From Methylobacterium sp. Leaf91 (GTDB lineage Bacteria; Pseudomonadota; Alphaproteobacteria; Rhizobiales; Beijerinckiaceae), in assembly GCF_001422815.1 (NCBI RefSeq), contig NZ_LMMP01000003.1:297-64296 (forward strand): DNA of 64,000 bases, given 5' to 3'. Positions 27,762 to 35,455 of this stretch are shown piece after piece. Under the pieces are notes generated by a model that saw nothing but the letters and a program-made list of their open reading frames with translations, searched no databases and was not told where the DNA came from. The position numbers and the translations under genes were made by a program. Every line of letters starts with the position of its first letter. The first letter of the stretch is position 1.

Positions 27762-29375
27762 TCAACTGTCGTGGATCCAGTTGCGCAGGACCTCTACCGT
27801 CTCGCTCGGACTGCCGCGGACCATGTCCACCACCCGTTGGACGGTCTCCGCCTGGACCTTGCCGTTCAGCTGCGCGAAGTCGACGAGGCGGGCGGTGGGG
27901 TTGTCGCGTGCCACCAGGACCTGGTCGGGGCCCGGCTCGCCGCCGGCCAGTGCCGGACCCGCCATCAGGATGGCCTGGGCGGGCTCCGAGGCGAGGACGC
28001 GGCGTAGAAGGGGACGGACCACGGCCATGAGGACGATCACGGTCAGGATCAGAAGCACGGAGAGTTCGACCATCCGCATGACGTCTTCCTTGGACGGCGC
28101 CAGGAACGACTGGATCAGCGACGGCTCGGTGAACTCGACGGGAGCGGGCGTCTCGGCGAAACGCAGGTTGACCACTTCGACCTGATCGCCACGATCCTTG
28201 TCGTACCCGATGGCGGTGCGGACCAGGGTGGCGATCCGCTCGATGTCGTTGGCGGGGCGCGGCTGATAGACGGGCCGGCCATCGGCCCCCGGCACGTAGG
28301 CGCCGTCGACGAGGACCGCCACGGACAGGCGCTTCAGACGTCCGCCTTCCTCGACGACCGTCTTGGTGACGCGGGAGATCTCGTAATTCGTGGTCTCCTC
28401 GTCCTTCTTCGTGGAATCCTTCGAGTTGGGATTCGGTGTCGGCTGGTTGGCGCCCGGCAATTCGTTGCCGACCGTCACGGCGCCCTCTGTCCCCCCGGTG
28501 AGCGCGCTTTCGCTGCGGGTCTGGGTCGAACGGATGACTTTGCTCTCTGGATCGAAGGTCTCCGAACGGCTCTCTATGCGGTTCCGGTCGAGCTCCGCGG
28601 TGACCTGCACCCGCGAGCGACCCGTGCCGACAATACCGGCCACTATCTCTTCGATCTGGGACCGCAGACGGCGCTCGAGGCCGACCTGCTTCTCCTCCAT
28701 GCCGGCGCCGGTCTCGGCCTCAGCACCCCGTGCCCCGTCCGCCAGCAGGCGGCCGCGCTCGTCGACGATGGAGATCCGCTCGGGCTTCAGGCCTTCCACC
28801 GCCGAGGCGGCGAGGTGACGGATGGCGCGGACCTGGGACGGGTCCATGTCGCCGACGAGCTTGAGCACGATGGCGGCGCTCGGCAATTCGCGGTCGCGCT
28901 CGAACAGGCGGCGCTCCGGTATGACGAGGTGCACGCGCGCCGCCTGGACCCGGCCGATGGCCCGGATCGAGCGTGCGAGCTCGCCCTCGAGCGCGCGCAA
29001 ATGATTGACGTTCTGAACGAAATTGGTCGACGAGAACGCATCGCCCTTGTCGAAGATCTCGTAGCCGACGCCGGAGGCGCTGGGCAGACCCTTGCCGGCA
29101 AGGTCCATCCGCAGGCGCGGCAGGTCGGCCCGAGGCGCCATGATGGTCTGGCCGGCATCGCCCCGTGTTTCGTATTTGATGCCGCGCGCATCGAGGTCGC
29201 GGATCACGGCGCCCGAATCCTGCATCGACAGGTCGGCGAAGAGGACACCCATATCGGGCTTCGAGACGCGCAGGATGACGAAGGCGAAGAAGCCGATCAA
29301 CGTCAGCGTCACGGCCGCCATGGCCGCGAGCCGTGCCGGTCCCAACTTCGTCACCAGTTCGAGAACCGACTTCAC
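27762..29375 (-). CDS. fliF: Flagellar MS-ring protein FliF
   Basis: About 537 residues with two membrane spans (near the N-terminus, AAMAAVTLTLIGFFAFVIL, and near the C-terminus, VELSVLLILTVIVLMAVV). The periplasmic ring-building region contains PDMGVLFADLSMQDSGAVI and the FSSTNFVQNVNHLRALEGELARSI-type segment. The C-terminus binds FliG. It is the first structure built at the flagellar pole. The start is uncertain: GTG at 29375 is preferred, because an earlier in-frame GTG at 29423 sits inside a probable operator and has no ribosome site. A CtrA-type box lies just upstream. Head of the fliF-fliG-fliH-fliN-flbD operon. Confidence 0.94.
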   Translation of the reverse strand: MKSVLELVTKLGPARLAAMAAVTLTLIGFFAFVILRVSKPDMGVLFADLSMQDSGAVIRDLDARGIKYETRGDAGQTIMAPRADLPRLRMDLAGKGLPSASGVGYEIFDKGDAFSSTNFVQNVNHLRALEGELARSIRAIGRVQAARVHLVIPERRLFERDRELPSAAIVLKLVGDMDPSQVRAIRHLAASAVEGLKPERISIVDERGRLLADGARGAEAETGAGMEEKQVGLERRLRSQIEEIVAGIVGTGRSRVQVTAELDRNRIESRSETFDPESKVIRSTQTRSESALTGGTEGAVTVGNELPGANQPTPNPNSKDSTKKDEETTNYEISRVTKTVVEEGGRLKRLSVAVLVDGAYVPGADGRPVYQPRPANDIERIATLVRTAIGYDKDRGDQVEVVNLRFAETPAPVEFTEPSLIQSFLAPSKEDVMRMVELSVLLILTVIVLMAVVRPLLRRVLASEPAQAILMAGPALAGGEPGPDQVLVARDNPTARLVDFAQLNGKVQAETVQRVVDMVRGSPSETVEVLRNWIHDS

Positions 29376-29422
29376 GACGCGACGTACCCACCCGAACCGG
29401 AGCGACGGAAGGGCCGCGCTCA

Positions 29423-29441
29423 CTCGGCAAAATTTGCCCAG
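29423..29441. promoter_or_regulatory. Candidate FlbD operator at the fliF promoter
   Basis: CTCGGCAAAATTTGCCCAG, whose core GGCAAA-A-TTTGCC is an odd-centred palindrome. It matches the palindrome upstream of fliK (32461-32479) at 14 of 19 positions. In Caulobacter, FlbD represses fliF from an ftr site overlapping the promoter, and this position fits that. Binding is inferred. Confidence 0.5.
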
Positions 29442-29448
29442 GCCGTGG

Positions 29449-29475
29449 TTAGCGTTCGGTTAACGATTGTCTTAA
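29449..29475 (-). promoter_or_regulatory. CtrA-type box upstream of fliF
   Basis: On the minus strand, TTAA-CCGAACG-CTAACC (29463-29449) fits TTAA-N7-TTAA with one mismatch. Another TTAA lies eight bases further upstream (29472-29475). Placed so that the box covers the -35 region, transcription would start near 29420, just before the preferred fliF start. Caulobacter fliF is CtrA-controlled, which supports the call. Confidence 0.5.
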
Positions 29476-29523
29476 CGAATGAAAAAAGGGTGTGGCTCGG
29501 TCCTGCCGCGGCGGTCCCTGTAA

Positions 29524-29561
29524 CGAAAGAACCGCGCCCTTGAGGGGGCGCGGTTCTTTCG
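29524..29561 (-). terminator. Strong hairpin terminator downstream of sciP
   Basis: A perfect 16-bp stem (29524-29539 with 29546-29561) around a 6-nt loop. On the minus strand it ends in TTCTTTCGTTA. It lies about 65 bp past the sciP stop and should isolate sciP from the fliF promoter. Confidence 0.8.
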
Positions 29562-29624
29562 TGGATCGACGGTGGTCCGAGGCATTGTCTCGGCATCCGG
29601 AGCGGACGCCGAACTCCATTGACC

Positions 29625-29900
29625 TCAGTGGCGGTAATGCTGGATGCGGGTTGTACGCAATCCGGCGAGACCGTGCTGGTCGATGGAGAACTGCCAGCTC
29701 AGGAATTCCTCGGTGGTGAGGGTATAGCGCTGGCAGGCTTCCTCGAGACTGAGAAGTCCGCCACGTACGGCTGCGACGACTTCCGCCTTCCGGCGGATAA
29801 CCCACCGTCTGGTCGTGGTCGGCGGAAGATCGGCAATGGTCAACGGACTGCCATCTGGCCCGATGACGTATTTGACTCTCGGGCGGCTTGGTTCGGTCAT
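29625..29900 (-). CDS. sciP: CtrA inhibitor SciP (DUF1153)
   Basis: 91 residues, the full family length. Diagnostic segments are RPRVKYVIGPDGSPLTIADLPP at the N-terminus, TTRRWVIRRKAEVVAAVRGGLLSLEEACQRY (helix-turn-helix) and FLSWQFSIDQHGLAGLRTTRIQHYR at the end. In Caulobacter SciP binds CtrA and blocks its transcription activity in part of the cell cycle. It lies 104 bp after flgD on the same strand with no clear terminator between, so it may be partly cotranscribed with fliK-flgD. A strong terminator follows. A small inverted repeat (CCGCTT/AAGCGG at about 29950-29972) sits in its upstream region. Confidence 0.93.
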   Translation of the reverse strand: MTEPSRPRVKYVIGPDGSPLTIADLPPTTTRRWVIRRKAEVVAAVRGGLLSLEEACQRYTLTTEEFLSWQFSIDQHGLAGLRTTRIQHYRH

Positions 29901-30004
29901 GATACGCTCTACAACTCGACTGACCTGTCGAGCCAGGAAGGTACTTGCGCCCGCTTAAGATATGTTGAAGCGGATCGATTGCATCTGATTCGTTTTTTCC
30001 ACGA

Positions 30005-30685
30005 TCATGTGGACAACCCGGCTCCGATGTTCTGAACGCTCGATATCGGCAGCCGCGAATTGCCAATCAGCAGCACCGGTTCTGTACCGCTGAGATCGAC
30101 GCCATCGACTTTTCCGGCAACCTGCGTATCGACGCTAACCTGTGCACCAGTGGCGTCGAAGGCATCGATCTTGATCGAGTAGCTGCCGTTTGCGGAGGTG
30201 AAACCCGAGGTGGATCGACCGTCCCAGGCGAAAGTCTGCGCACCCGCGGTCAGCGCCTTCGACTGTGTCGCCACCACGTTGCCCTTGGCATCGCTGATCG
30301 TCATCGTCGCCTGTTTGGCGGCCCGCGCCGGGGTCAGCGTCCAGACCGCCGAACCATCCTTCAGGTTGGCGACCCGCCCGTCCGCCGTCACGCTCTGACC
30401 GATGAAACCGGTCGCTGCGGCGGCGCTGGACGCCTTCGCATTGTTGAGGATCGAGTCCAACCGGTCGTTCGACTTCAGCTGTTGCTCGACGCCGGCATAT
30501 TGCACGAGCTGCTGCGTGAACTGGTTGGTGTCCAGCGGGTCCATCGGATTCTGGTTCTTCAGCTGTGTCGTCAGCAGGGTCAGGAACTGCTGGAAATTAC
30601 CGGCGATCTCCTGCGAAGCGCCGGTGGCGGTATTCGGGTTCGTGATGGAGGAGCTGCTCGAAGCTCCGGTGATGCCCGATGTCAT
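30005..30685 (-). CDS. flgD: Flagellar hook assembly protein FlgD
   Basis: 226 residues. The N-terminal capping motif FLTLLTTQLKNQNPMDPLDTNQFTQQLVQYAGVEQQ is the family signature, followed by FIGQSV and FlgD Ig-like / Tudor domain segments (AWDGRSTSGFTSANGSYSIKIDAFD). It caps the growing hook while FlgE subunits add. It lies 10 bp after fliK and should share its sigma-54 promoter. Confidence 0.96.
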   Translation of the reverse strand: MTSGITGASSSSSITNPNTATGASQEIAGNFQQFLTLLTTQLKNQNPMDPLDTNQFTQQLVQYAGVEQQLKSNDRLDSILNNAKASSAAAATGFIGQSVTADGRVANLKDGSAVWTLTPARAAKQATMTISDAKGNVVATQSKALTAGAQTFAWDGRSTSGFTSANGSYSIKIDAFDATGAQVSVDTQVAGKVDGVDLSGTEPVLLIGNSRLPISSVQNIGAGLST

Positions 30686-30695
30686 GGCAGTGTCC

Positions 30696-32327
30696 TCAGA
30701 TTCGGATGTCGAGACCGCCGAGACCGCGCAGCATTCGCAGCGGCACGGCGTCGTTGGGAAGGCGTTGTTCTTTCAGGTCGGAGCCGCCGTTGCCGGAACG
30801 GCCGTCACGGCTGCCCCCGCCATCCCGCTCGGCGCCGTTGCCCCCGGTGGAGCCGGTGTCGCTGCGCAAGGACAGATTGATGCCGACCTCACCCGCGTCG
30901 AAACCCGCCTGTGACAGGGCCTGTTGCAGGTTGCCGACATCGCGTTGCAGCAGGGCCAGGGTCTCCGGCCGATCGACCGTGAGATGCGCAGTGACCGTGC
31001 CGTTGTCCTTGTCGATATCGAGATTCACGTCGATCCGTCCGAGATCCTTGGGATCGAGGCTGATTTCGAAACGGTTGGACCCGGCCAACGACCGCAGCCC
31101 GATGGTCATCGCCACCGCGCCGAGGGGCACCGGCACAGCCTGGGCCTGGGGGAGGATGCCGGCGGGATCGAGCGCGGCCGCGGGAAGCGGGGCCGCCGGC
31201 GCAGGGCCGAACGGCGAGGCTGGGGCGGAAGCGAGATCACCGGAGGCCATTGCCGAACCGGAAGCGAACTCATCGAAAGCCTTGACCGATATGGTCTCGC
31301 GCTCGGAAGAAGCCGAGCGGTCGGTTCCGAGTGCGGGGAGGGCGGCAAGGCGACCATCGGGGGCTCTCGCAGCACCGATGCCGTGTGAAACGATTTCGCC
31401 AGTGTTCGGAGGGGGCGCGGCACCGGCCTGTGTCGCCATCGCGGGGGCGTTCGCCGCGGGCGGAGGCGCGACGGATTCGGGCGGAGCGAAGGCGAGAGTC
31501 ATCATGCCGGTCGCATTGGGCACCATACCGTCCGCTGGGACCGCCACGTCCTCGCTCGGCTCATCCGCCGTCGTGACCGGGTTGGCCTCCGCAGGCTCAG
31601 AGACGATGGCCTGAACCGGAGCGGTCGCGGCCGCCTGTACCATTGTCGAGGGAGGCAAGGTCGAGGAAGGTAAGGCACTTCCGGTCTGAACCCGGGAGGC
31701 GGACAGACGACCGTTTCCCGCAATGGGCAGCAAGGCTTGACCCGGCGGAGCGTCCGGGACCTGCCCCTGACGAGCCTGCACGGGCGAAGGTTCGGCGCCG
31801 TCGATGATCGGCAAGCCTGCCTTGCCACCTTGCTGCGGCATTTGAGCTGGCTTGGCGACAACATTGGTCTGCTGCTCGCTCAGCCACGGGAAACCGCCAA
31901 GGCCGGCCTCGCTCGGCGGCGTCGCCGGATCCTCGTCCTCTCGGGCTCGCGGCAGTCCTGTCTCGGCCGCATCCGCCATCTGTCCTGCGGCACTGTCTGT
32001 TGAAGGCTGTGACGACGGGATCGTAGCCTTTGCCAACCGGACCAGATCCGAGATCGGCAAGGCGGATTGCGCGATCGCCGAACCCAGCGACGCCGTAGCG
32101 ACAGGTTTGGCTGCAGCGACAGGTTTGGCTGCTGCACCGTCTCGGATCGCCGCCTTCGGCTCTGCCGCTCCGCTTGAGACCGGTATCGCGCCCGAGCTTG
32201 GCCCTTCGACCGGGATGCTGAAACGTTCGAGGCCATCGGAAGCGGCCGAAAGAGGCATGGCGGGACGCGCGGCGACCGCGCTCGCCAACCGCACGCCCTT
32301 TTCTCCGCTGATCGACGTGGTGGCCAT
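30696..32327 (-). CDS. fliK: Flagellar hook-length control protein FliK
   Basis: 543 residues. The N-terminal ~400 are Ala/Pro/Gly-rich and of low complexity, as in other FliK proteins. The C-terminal domain is recognisable: RFEISLDPKDLGRIDVNLDIDKDNGTV, RPETLALLQRDVGNLQQALSQAGFD and VGINLSLR. It acts as the secreted ruler that stops hook growth and switches export to filament proteins. A perfect 18-bp tandem duplication lies in the N-terminal half. The start ATG at 32327 follows GAGGAG, with a sigma-54 promoter close upstream. Confidence 0.9.
   Translation of the reverse strand: MATTSISGEKGVRLASAVAARPAMPLSAASDGLERFSIPVEGPSSGAIPVSSGAAEPKAAIRDGAAAKPVAAAKPVATASLGSAIAQSALPISDLVRLAKATIPSSQPSTDSAAGQMADAAETGLPRAREDEDPATPPSEAGLGGFPWLSEQQTNVVAKPAQMPQQGGKAGLPIIDGAEPSPVQARQGQVPDAPPGQALLPIAGNGRLSASRVQTGSALPSSTLPPSTMVQAAATAPVQAIVSEPAEANPVTTADEPSEDVAVPADGMVPNATGMMTLAFAPPESVAPPPAANAPAMATQAGAAPPPNTGEIVSHGIGAARAPDGRLAALPALGTDRSASSERETISVKAFDEFASGSAMASGDLASAPASPFGPAPAAPLPAAALDPAGILPQAQAVPVPLGAVAMTIGLRSLAGSNRFEISLDPKDLGRIDVNLDIDKDNGTVTAHLTVDRPETLALLQRDVGNLQQALSQAGFDAGEVGINLSLRSDTGSTGGNGAERDGGGSRDGRSGNGGSDLKEQRLPNDAVPLRMLRGLGGLDIRI
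32097..32132 (-). repeat. 18-bp tandem duplication in fliK
   Basis: The 18-mer AGCGACAGGTTTGGCTGC (plus strand) occurs twice in a row, 32097-32114 and 32115-32132, adding six codons (AAKPVA-type repeat). It is in frame within the variable N-terminal half of FliK. Confidence 0.85.
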
Positions 32328-32354
32328 GGGGCGTCATCTCCTCGCCCCCACCGC

Positions 32355-32369
32355 GCAAACTTCGAGCCA
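32355..32369 (-). promoter_or_regulatory. Sigma-54 promoter of fliK-flgD
   Basis: On the minus strand TGGCTCGAAGTTTGC matches the sigma-54 consensus TGGCACG-N4-TTGC with one mismatch, with the invariant GG (-24) and GC (-12) separated by exactly ten bases. Transcription would start around 32343, just before the fliK ribosome site. Confidence 0.75.
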
Positions 32370-32460
32370 CGGCCCACACGCCGCAACCCGTTGATTTAAC
32401 AGCAACATTTTTCCAAGCCTTTTGAATCTTACCGACGCGACCCGGCGAAATCGTCCCCGT

Positions 32461-32479
32461 CCCGGCAGGATTTGCCGGG
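32461..32479. promoter_or_regulatory. Candidate FlbD enhancer site upstream of fliK
   Basis: CCCGGCAGGATTTGCCGGG, a perfect palindrome with 7-bp arms, centred about 105-110 bp upstream of the sigma-54 -12/-24 elements, a normal enhancer distance. It shares the core CGGCA-N2-ATTTGCC with the fliF site. FlbD binding is inferred. It is also 115 bp before the divergent mnmA. Confidence 0.55.
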
Positions 32480-32593
32480 TTCAGTGCTCCGGTATGCGAG
32501 CCCCGCCTCGCGCGTGCCTGGAAGTTCGACCTCAGGATCGCTATAGACTTCGCATATGCGGGCGCTGCGGCCTGCCGGCGAACCCGTGACGTG

Positions 32594-33751
32594 ATGAACT
32601 CCCTCGACCTCCCCAAGGCCCCGCACGAGACACGTGTCGTCGTCGCCATGTCCGGCGGCGTGGATTCCTCCGTGGTGGCAGGCCTGCTCAGCCAACAGGG
32701 CTACGATGTCGTTGGGATCACGCTGCAGCTCTACGACCATGGGGCGGCGGTCCATCGCAAGGGTGCCTGCTGCGCGGGCCAGGACATCCACGATGCGCGC
32801 CGGGTCGCCGAGACGCTCGGCATCCCGCACTACGTCCTCGATTACGAGGACCGCTTCCGGGAATCGGTGATCGACCGTTTCGCCGAGAGCTATCTGGCCG
32901 GCGAGACGCCGATCCCCTGCGTCGAGTGCAACCGCTCGATCAAGTTCCGCGATCTTCTGGCCACCGCCCGCGACCTCGATGCCGACGTGCTGGCGACCGG
33001 CCATTACGTGGCCAGTCGCCCCCTCGAAGCCGGCGGGCGCGGCCTCTACCGCGCCCTGGATCCGGCCCGCGACCAGAGCTACTTCCTTTACGCCACCACA
33101 GCCGAGCAGCTCGATTTCCTACGTTTCCCCCTGGGCGAAATGCCGAAGGACGAGACCCGTCGCCTCGCCCGTGAACTCGGCCTCGCCATTGCCGAGAAGG
33201 CCGACAGCCAGGACATCTGCTTCGTGCCCCAGGGGCGCTACGCCGACGTCATCGCCAAGCTGCGGCCGGATGCGGCGCGCGCCGGCGACATCGTCGATCT
33301 CGAAGGCCGCGTGCTCGGCCAGCATGAGGGCATCATCCATTACACGATCGGGCAGCGGAAGGGCCTTCGCCTCGCCGTCGGAGAGCCGCTCTACGTGATC
33401 CGCCTGGAGCCGGGTTCCGCCCGCGTGGTGGTGGGTCCGCGTTCCGCCCTGGCCACCAGCCGCATCCGGCTCGACGACTTGAACTGGCTCGGCGGCATGC
33501 CCCCTGGCGGGGTCGTCGACATGCCTGTGGCCGTGCGGGTCCGCTCGACCCGGGAGCCACGCGCCGCGCATCTGACGGTCGATCGGGACGGGGCAGCCGC
33601 CGAGGTCGTTCTGGCCACACCGGAAGACGGCGTCTCTCCGGGCCAGGCCTGCGTCATTTATGCCGATGACGGCCCACGCTCGCGTGTGCTCGGCGGCGGC
33701 ACCATTCGTCGCATCGACGCGTTGGCAGCCGGAGCGGCGCAAGCCGCCTGA
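32594..33751 (+). CDS. mnmA: tRNA-specific 2-thiouridylase
   Basis: 385 residues. It thiolates U34 of Lys, Glu and Gln tRNAs. The PP-loop SGGVDSS is at 20-26, the catalytic cysteines are C109 (in PCVECN) and C209 (in [10 protein letters not shown]), and TGHYVA and DQSYFL are also typical. The start may be ATG at 32594 or the GTG one codon earlier. It is divergent from fliK and followed 55 bp later by the PmtA-like gene. Confidence 0.96.
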   Translation: MNSLDLPKAPHETRVVVAMSGGVDSSVVAGLLSQQGYDVVGITLQLYDHGAAVHRKGACCAGQDIHDARRVAETLGIPHYVLDYEDRFRESVIDRFAESYLAGETPIPCVECNRSIKFRDLLATARDLDADVLATGHYVASRPLEAGGRGLYRALDPARDQSYFLYATTAEQLDFLRFPLGEMPKDETRRLARELGLAIAEKADSQDICFVPQGRYADVIAKLRPDAARAGDIVDLEGRVLGQHEGIIHYTIGQRKGLRLAVGEPLYVIRLEPGSARVVVGPRSALATSRIRLDDLNWLGGMPPGGVVDMPVAVRVRSTREPRAAHLTVDRDGAAAEVVLATPEDGVSPGQACVIYADDGPRSRVLGGGTIRRIDALAAGAAQAA

Positions 33752-33806
33752 CGCCGACCCGCAGACCCGAGCCAAAACCTTCCCATCCGCAGGATCTAGA
33801 GACGAT

Positions 33807-34457
33807 ATGCTGAGCGAGCCGCAGGCCGGTCCGAGCACGGCCCTGATGCGCAAGGCCTATGCCCGTTGGGCACCGGTCTACGACGTCGTCTACGACAAGC
33901 TGACCGAGCCTGCCGCGCGCGATGCGGTGACGGCCGCCACCGCCTGCGGGCCGCGCATCCTGGAGGCCGGCGTCGGCACCGGCTTGTCCCTTGGCTATTA
34001 TCCGCCGGGCAGTTTCGTCTGCGGCGTCGATCTCTCCGAAGACATGCTGAAGCGCGCCCGCGCCAAGGTACTCCGCCGCCGGCTCACCCATGTCCGCGGT
34101 CTTCAAGTGATGGATGTGTGCCGTCTCGGCTATGCCGATGCCAGCTTCGATGCCGTGGTCGCGCAGTTCCTGATCACCCTGGTGCCCGACCCGGAGGCCG
34201 CCTTGTCGGAATTCCTCCGGGTGGTGCGGCCGGGCGGAGAGATCGTGCTCGCCAACCATTTCGGCCAGACCAAGGGGGCCGTGGCCAAGGTCGAGGAAAT
34301 CGTGGCGCCGCTCTGCACCAAGATCGGCTGGTCCTCGGCGTTCAAATCGACCCGGATCGAGGCCTGGGCTCAGCGGAACGGCGTCGAGTTCATCGGCGTC
34401 TCACCGACCTTTCCCGGTGGATTCTTCAAGATCCTGAGGATGCGGAAGGCCGGCTGA
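33807..34457 (+). CDS. PmtA-like phosphatidylethanolamine N-methyltransferase
   Basis: 216 residues, class I SAM-dependent methyltransferase. Motif I is RILEAGVGTGLSL, followed by VCGVDLSEDMLKRARAK and the post-II LEFLRVVRPGGEIVLANHF-like segment (EFLRVVRPGGEIVLANHFGQ). The N-terminal AYARWAPVYDVVYDKLTE and length match bacterial PmtA enzymes that convert phosphatidylethanolamine to phosphatidylcholine. UbiE-like methyltransferases have a similar fold, so substrate is inferred. It is 22 bp upstream of the TVP38 gene and probably cotranscribed. Confidence 0.8.
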   Translation: MLSEPQAGPSTALMRKAYARWAPVYDVVYDKLTEPAARDAVTAATACGPRILEAGVGTGLSLGYYPPGSFVCGVDLSEDMLKRARAKVLRRRLTHVRGLQVMDVCRLGYADASFDAVVAQFLITLVPDPEAALSEFLRVVRPGGEIVLANHFGQTKGAVAKVEEIVAPLCTKIGWSSAFKSTRIEAWAQRNGVEFIGVSPTFPGGFFKILRMRKAG

Positions 34458-34479
34458 TCCGGCGCGGCGAAGCGGGGAC

Positions 34480-35262
34480 ATGACACGCAACTCGAGCGGC
34501 GCGCTCCGACGCGCCATGCGGTGGCTGCCCGTCCTCGCCCTGGTGGCCCTGTCGCTGGGTGTGCTCGTCTCCGGAGCGCCGCATCTCTTCAGCCTGGACC
34601 GCCTGCTGTCCTATCGCGCAGCGCTCATGGAGGCGGTGGCCGAGGACCGGTTGCGGTCCATCGGGATCGCCTGCCTCGTCTATATCGGCTGCGTGATCGT
34701 GTCCGTGCCCGCCTCGCTGGTGCTGACCATCCTGTCGGGCTTTCTGTTCGGGACGACTACCGGGGCGGGGATCGCTCTCGTCTCGGCGACGACCGGGGCG
34801 GCCATCGTCTTCTCCATCGGCCGTGGTCCGATGTCCGAGTTTCTCGTCACCCGCGCCGGACCGCGCCTCGGACGTCTGGCCGCCGGATTTCGCGACGACG
34901 CGTTCGGCTACATCCTCGTCCTGCGGCTCCTGCCGATCTTTCCGTTCTGGATGACCAACCTCGCCCCGGCGGCCTTCGGCGTATCCCTGCGCACCTTCGT
35001 GCTCGCCACGTTTCTTGGCCTGGCCCCCGGCGCCTTCGTCTATGCGGCGGCCGGAGCGGCGATCGAGGACGTCATCGCGGCCAACGAAGCCGCCAAAGCG
35101 GCCTGCCTGGAGAGCGGCGCCGTCGCGTGCGACGAGGCCCTGTCCCTGCGGTCGCTGGTCACCGTCAAGACAGCCGCGGGCCTCGGCGGGATCGCCGCCT
35201 TCGCGCTCCTCTCCATCGCGTTGAGACGCCGCTTCGCCCGCAGACGCGCGGGTCCGTCCTAG
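34480..35262 (+). CDS. TVP38/TMEM64 (VTT domain) membrane protein
   Basis: 260 residues, about five to six hydrophobic spans. The VTT/DedA-like core is seen in LVYIGCVIVSVPASLVLTILSGFLFG and FGYILVLRLLPIFPFWMTNLAPAAFGVSLRTFVLATFLGLAPGAFVYA, with the FPFWMTN re-entrant-loop motif. Related eukaryotic proteins are lipid scramblases; the bacterial role is not established. Placement directly after a phospholipid methyltransferase is suggestive of lipid function. Confidence 0.88.
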   Translation: MTRNSSGALRRAMRWLPVLALVALSLGVLVSGAPHLFSLDRLLSYRAALMEAVAEDRLRSIGIACLVYIGCVIVSVPASLVLTILSGFLFGTTTGAGIALVSATTGAAIVFSIGRGPMSEFLVTRAGPRLGRLAAGFRDDAFGYILVLRLLPIFPFWMTNLAPAAFGVSLRTFVLATFLGLAPGAFVYAAAGAAIEDVIAANEAAKAACLESGAVACDEALSLRSLVTVKTAAGLGGIAAFALLSIALRRRFARRRAGPS

Positions 35263-35455
35263 CCCCTCACGCCAGATCCCCATTGCGGGGGTACTCGACG
35301 GGGCCGCGCGCGAAGCGTAACCGTCATGCAAACAACAAGATCGACATGTGTCGTTCGACGCCGAGGGAACGGAATACCGGTGCTGGCCCGGTGCCGCGCC
35401 AGAGCAACCGGGACGAGCAAAGAAACCCGGGAGCAGGGATGATCGGGACCCCGTG

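Noticed and set aside
29426..29440. Sigma-54 promoter for fliF (TGGGCAAATTTTGC on minus)
   Set aside because: GG-to-GC spacing is nine instead of ten; the palindrome is better read as an operator and the CtrA box explains the promoter.
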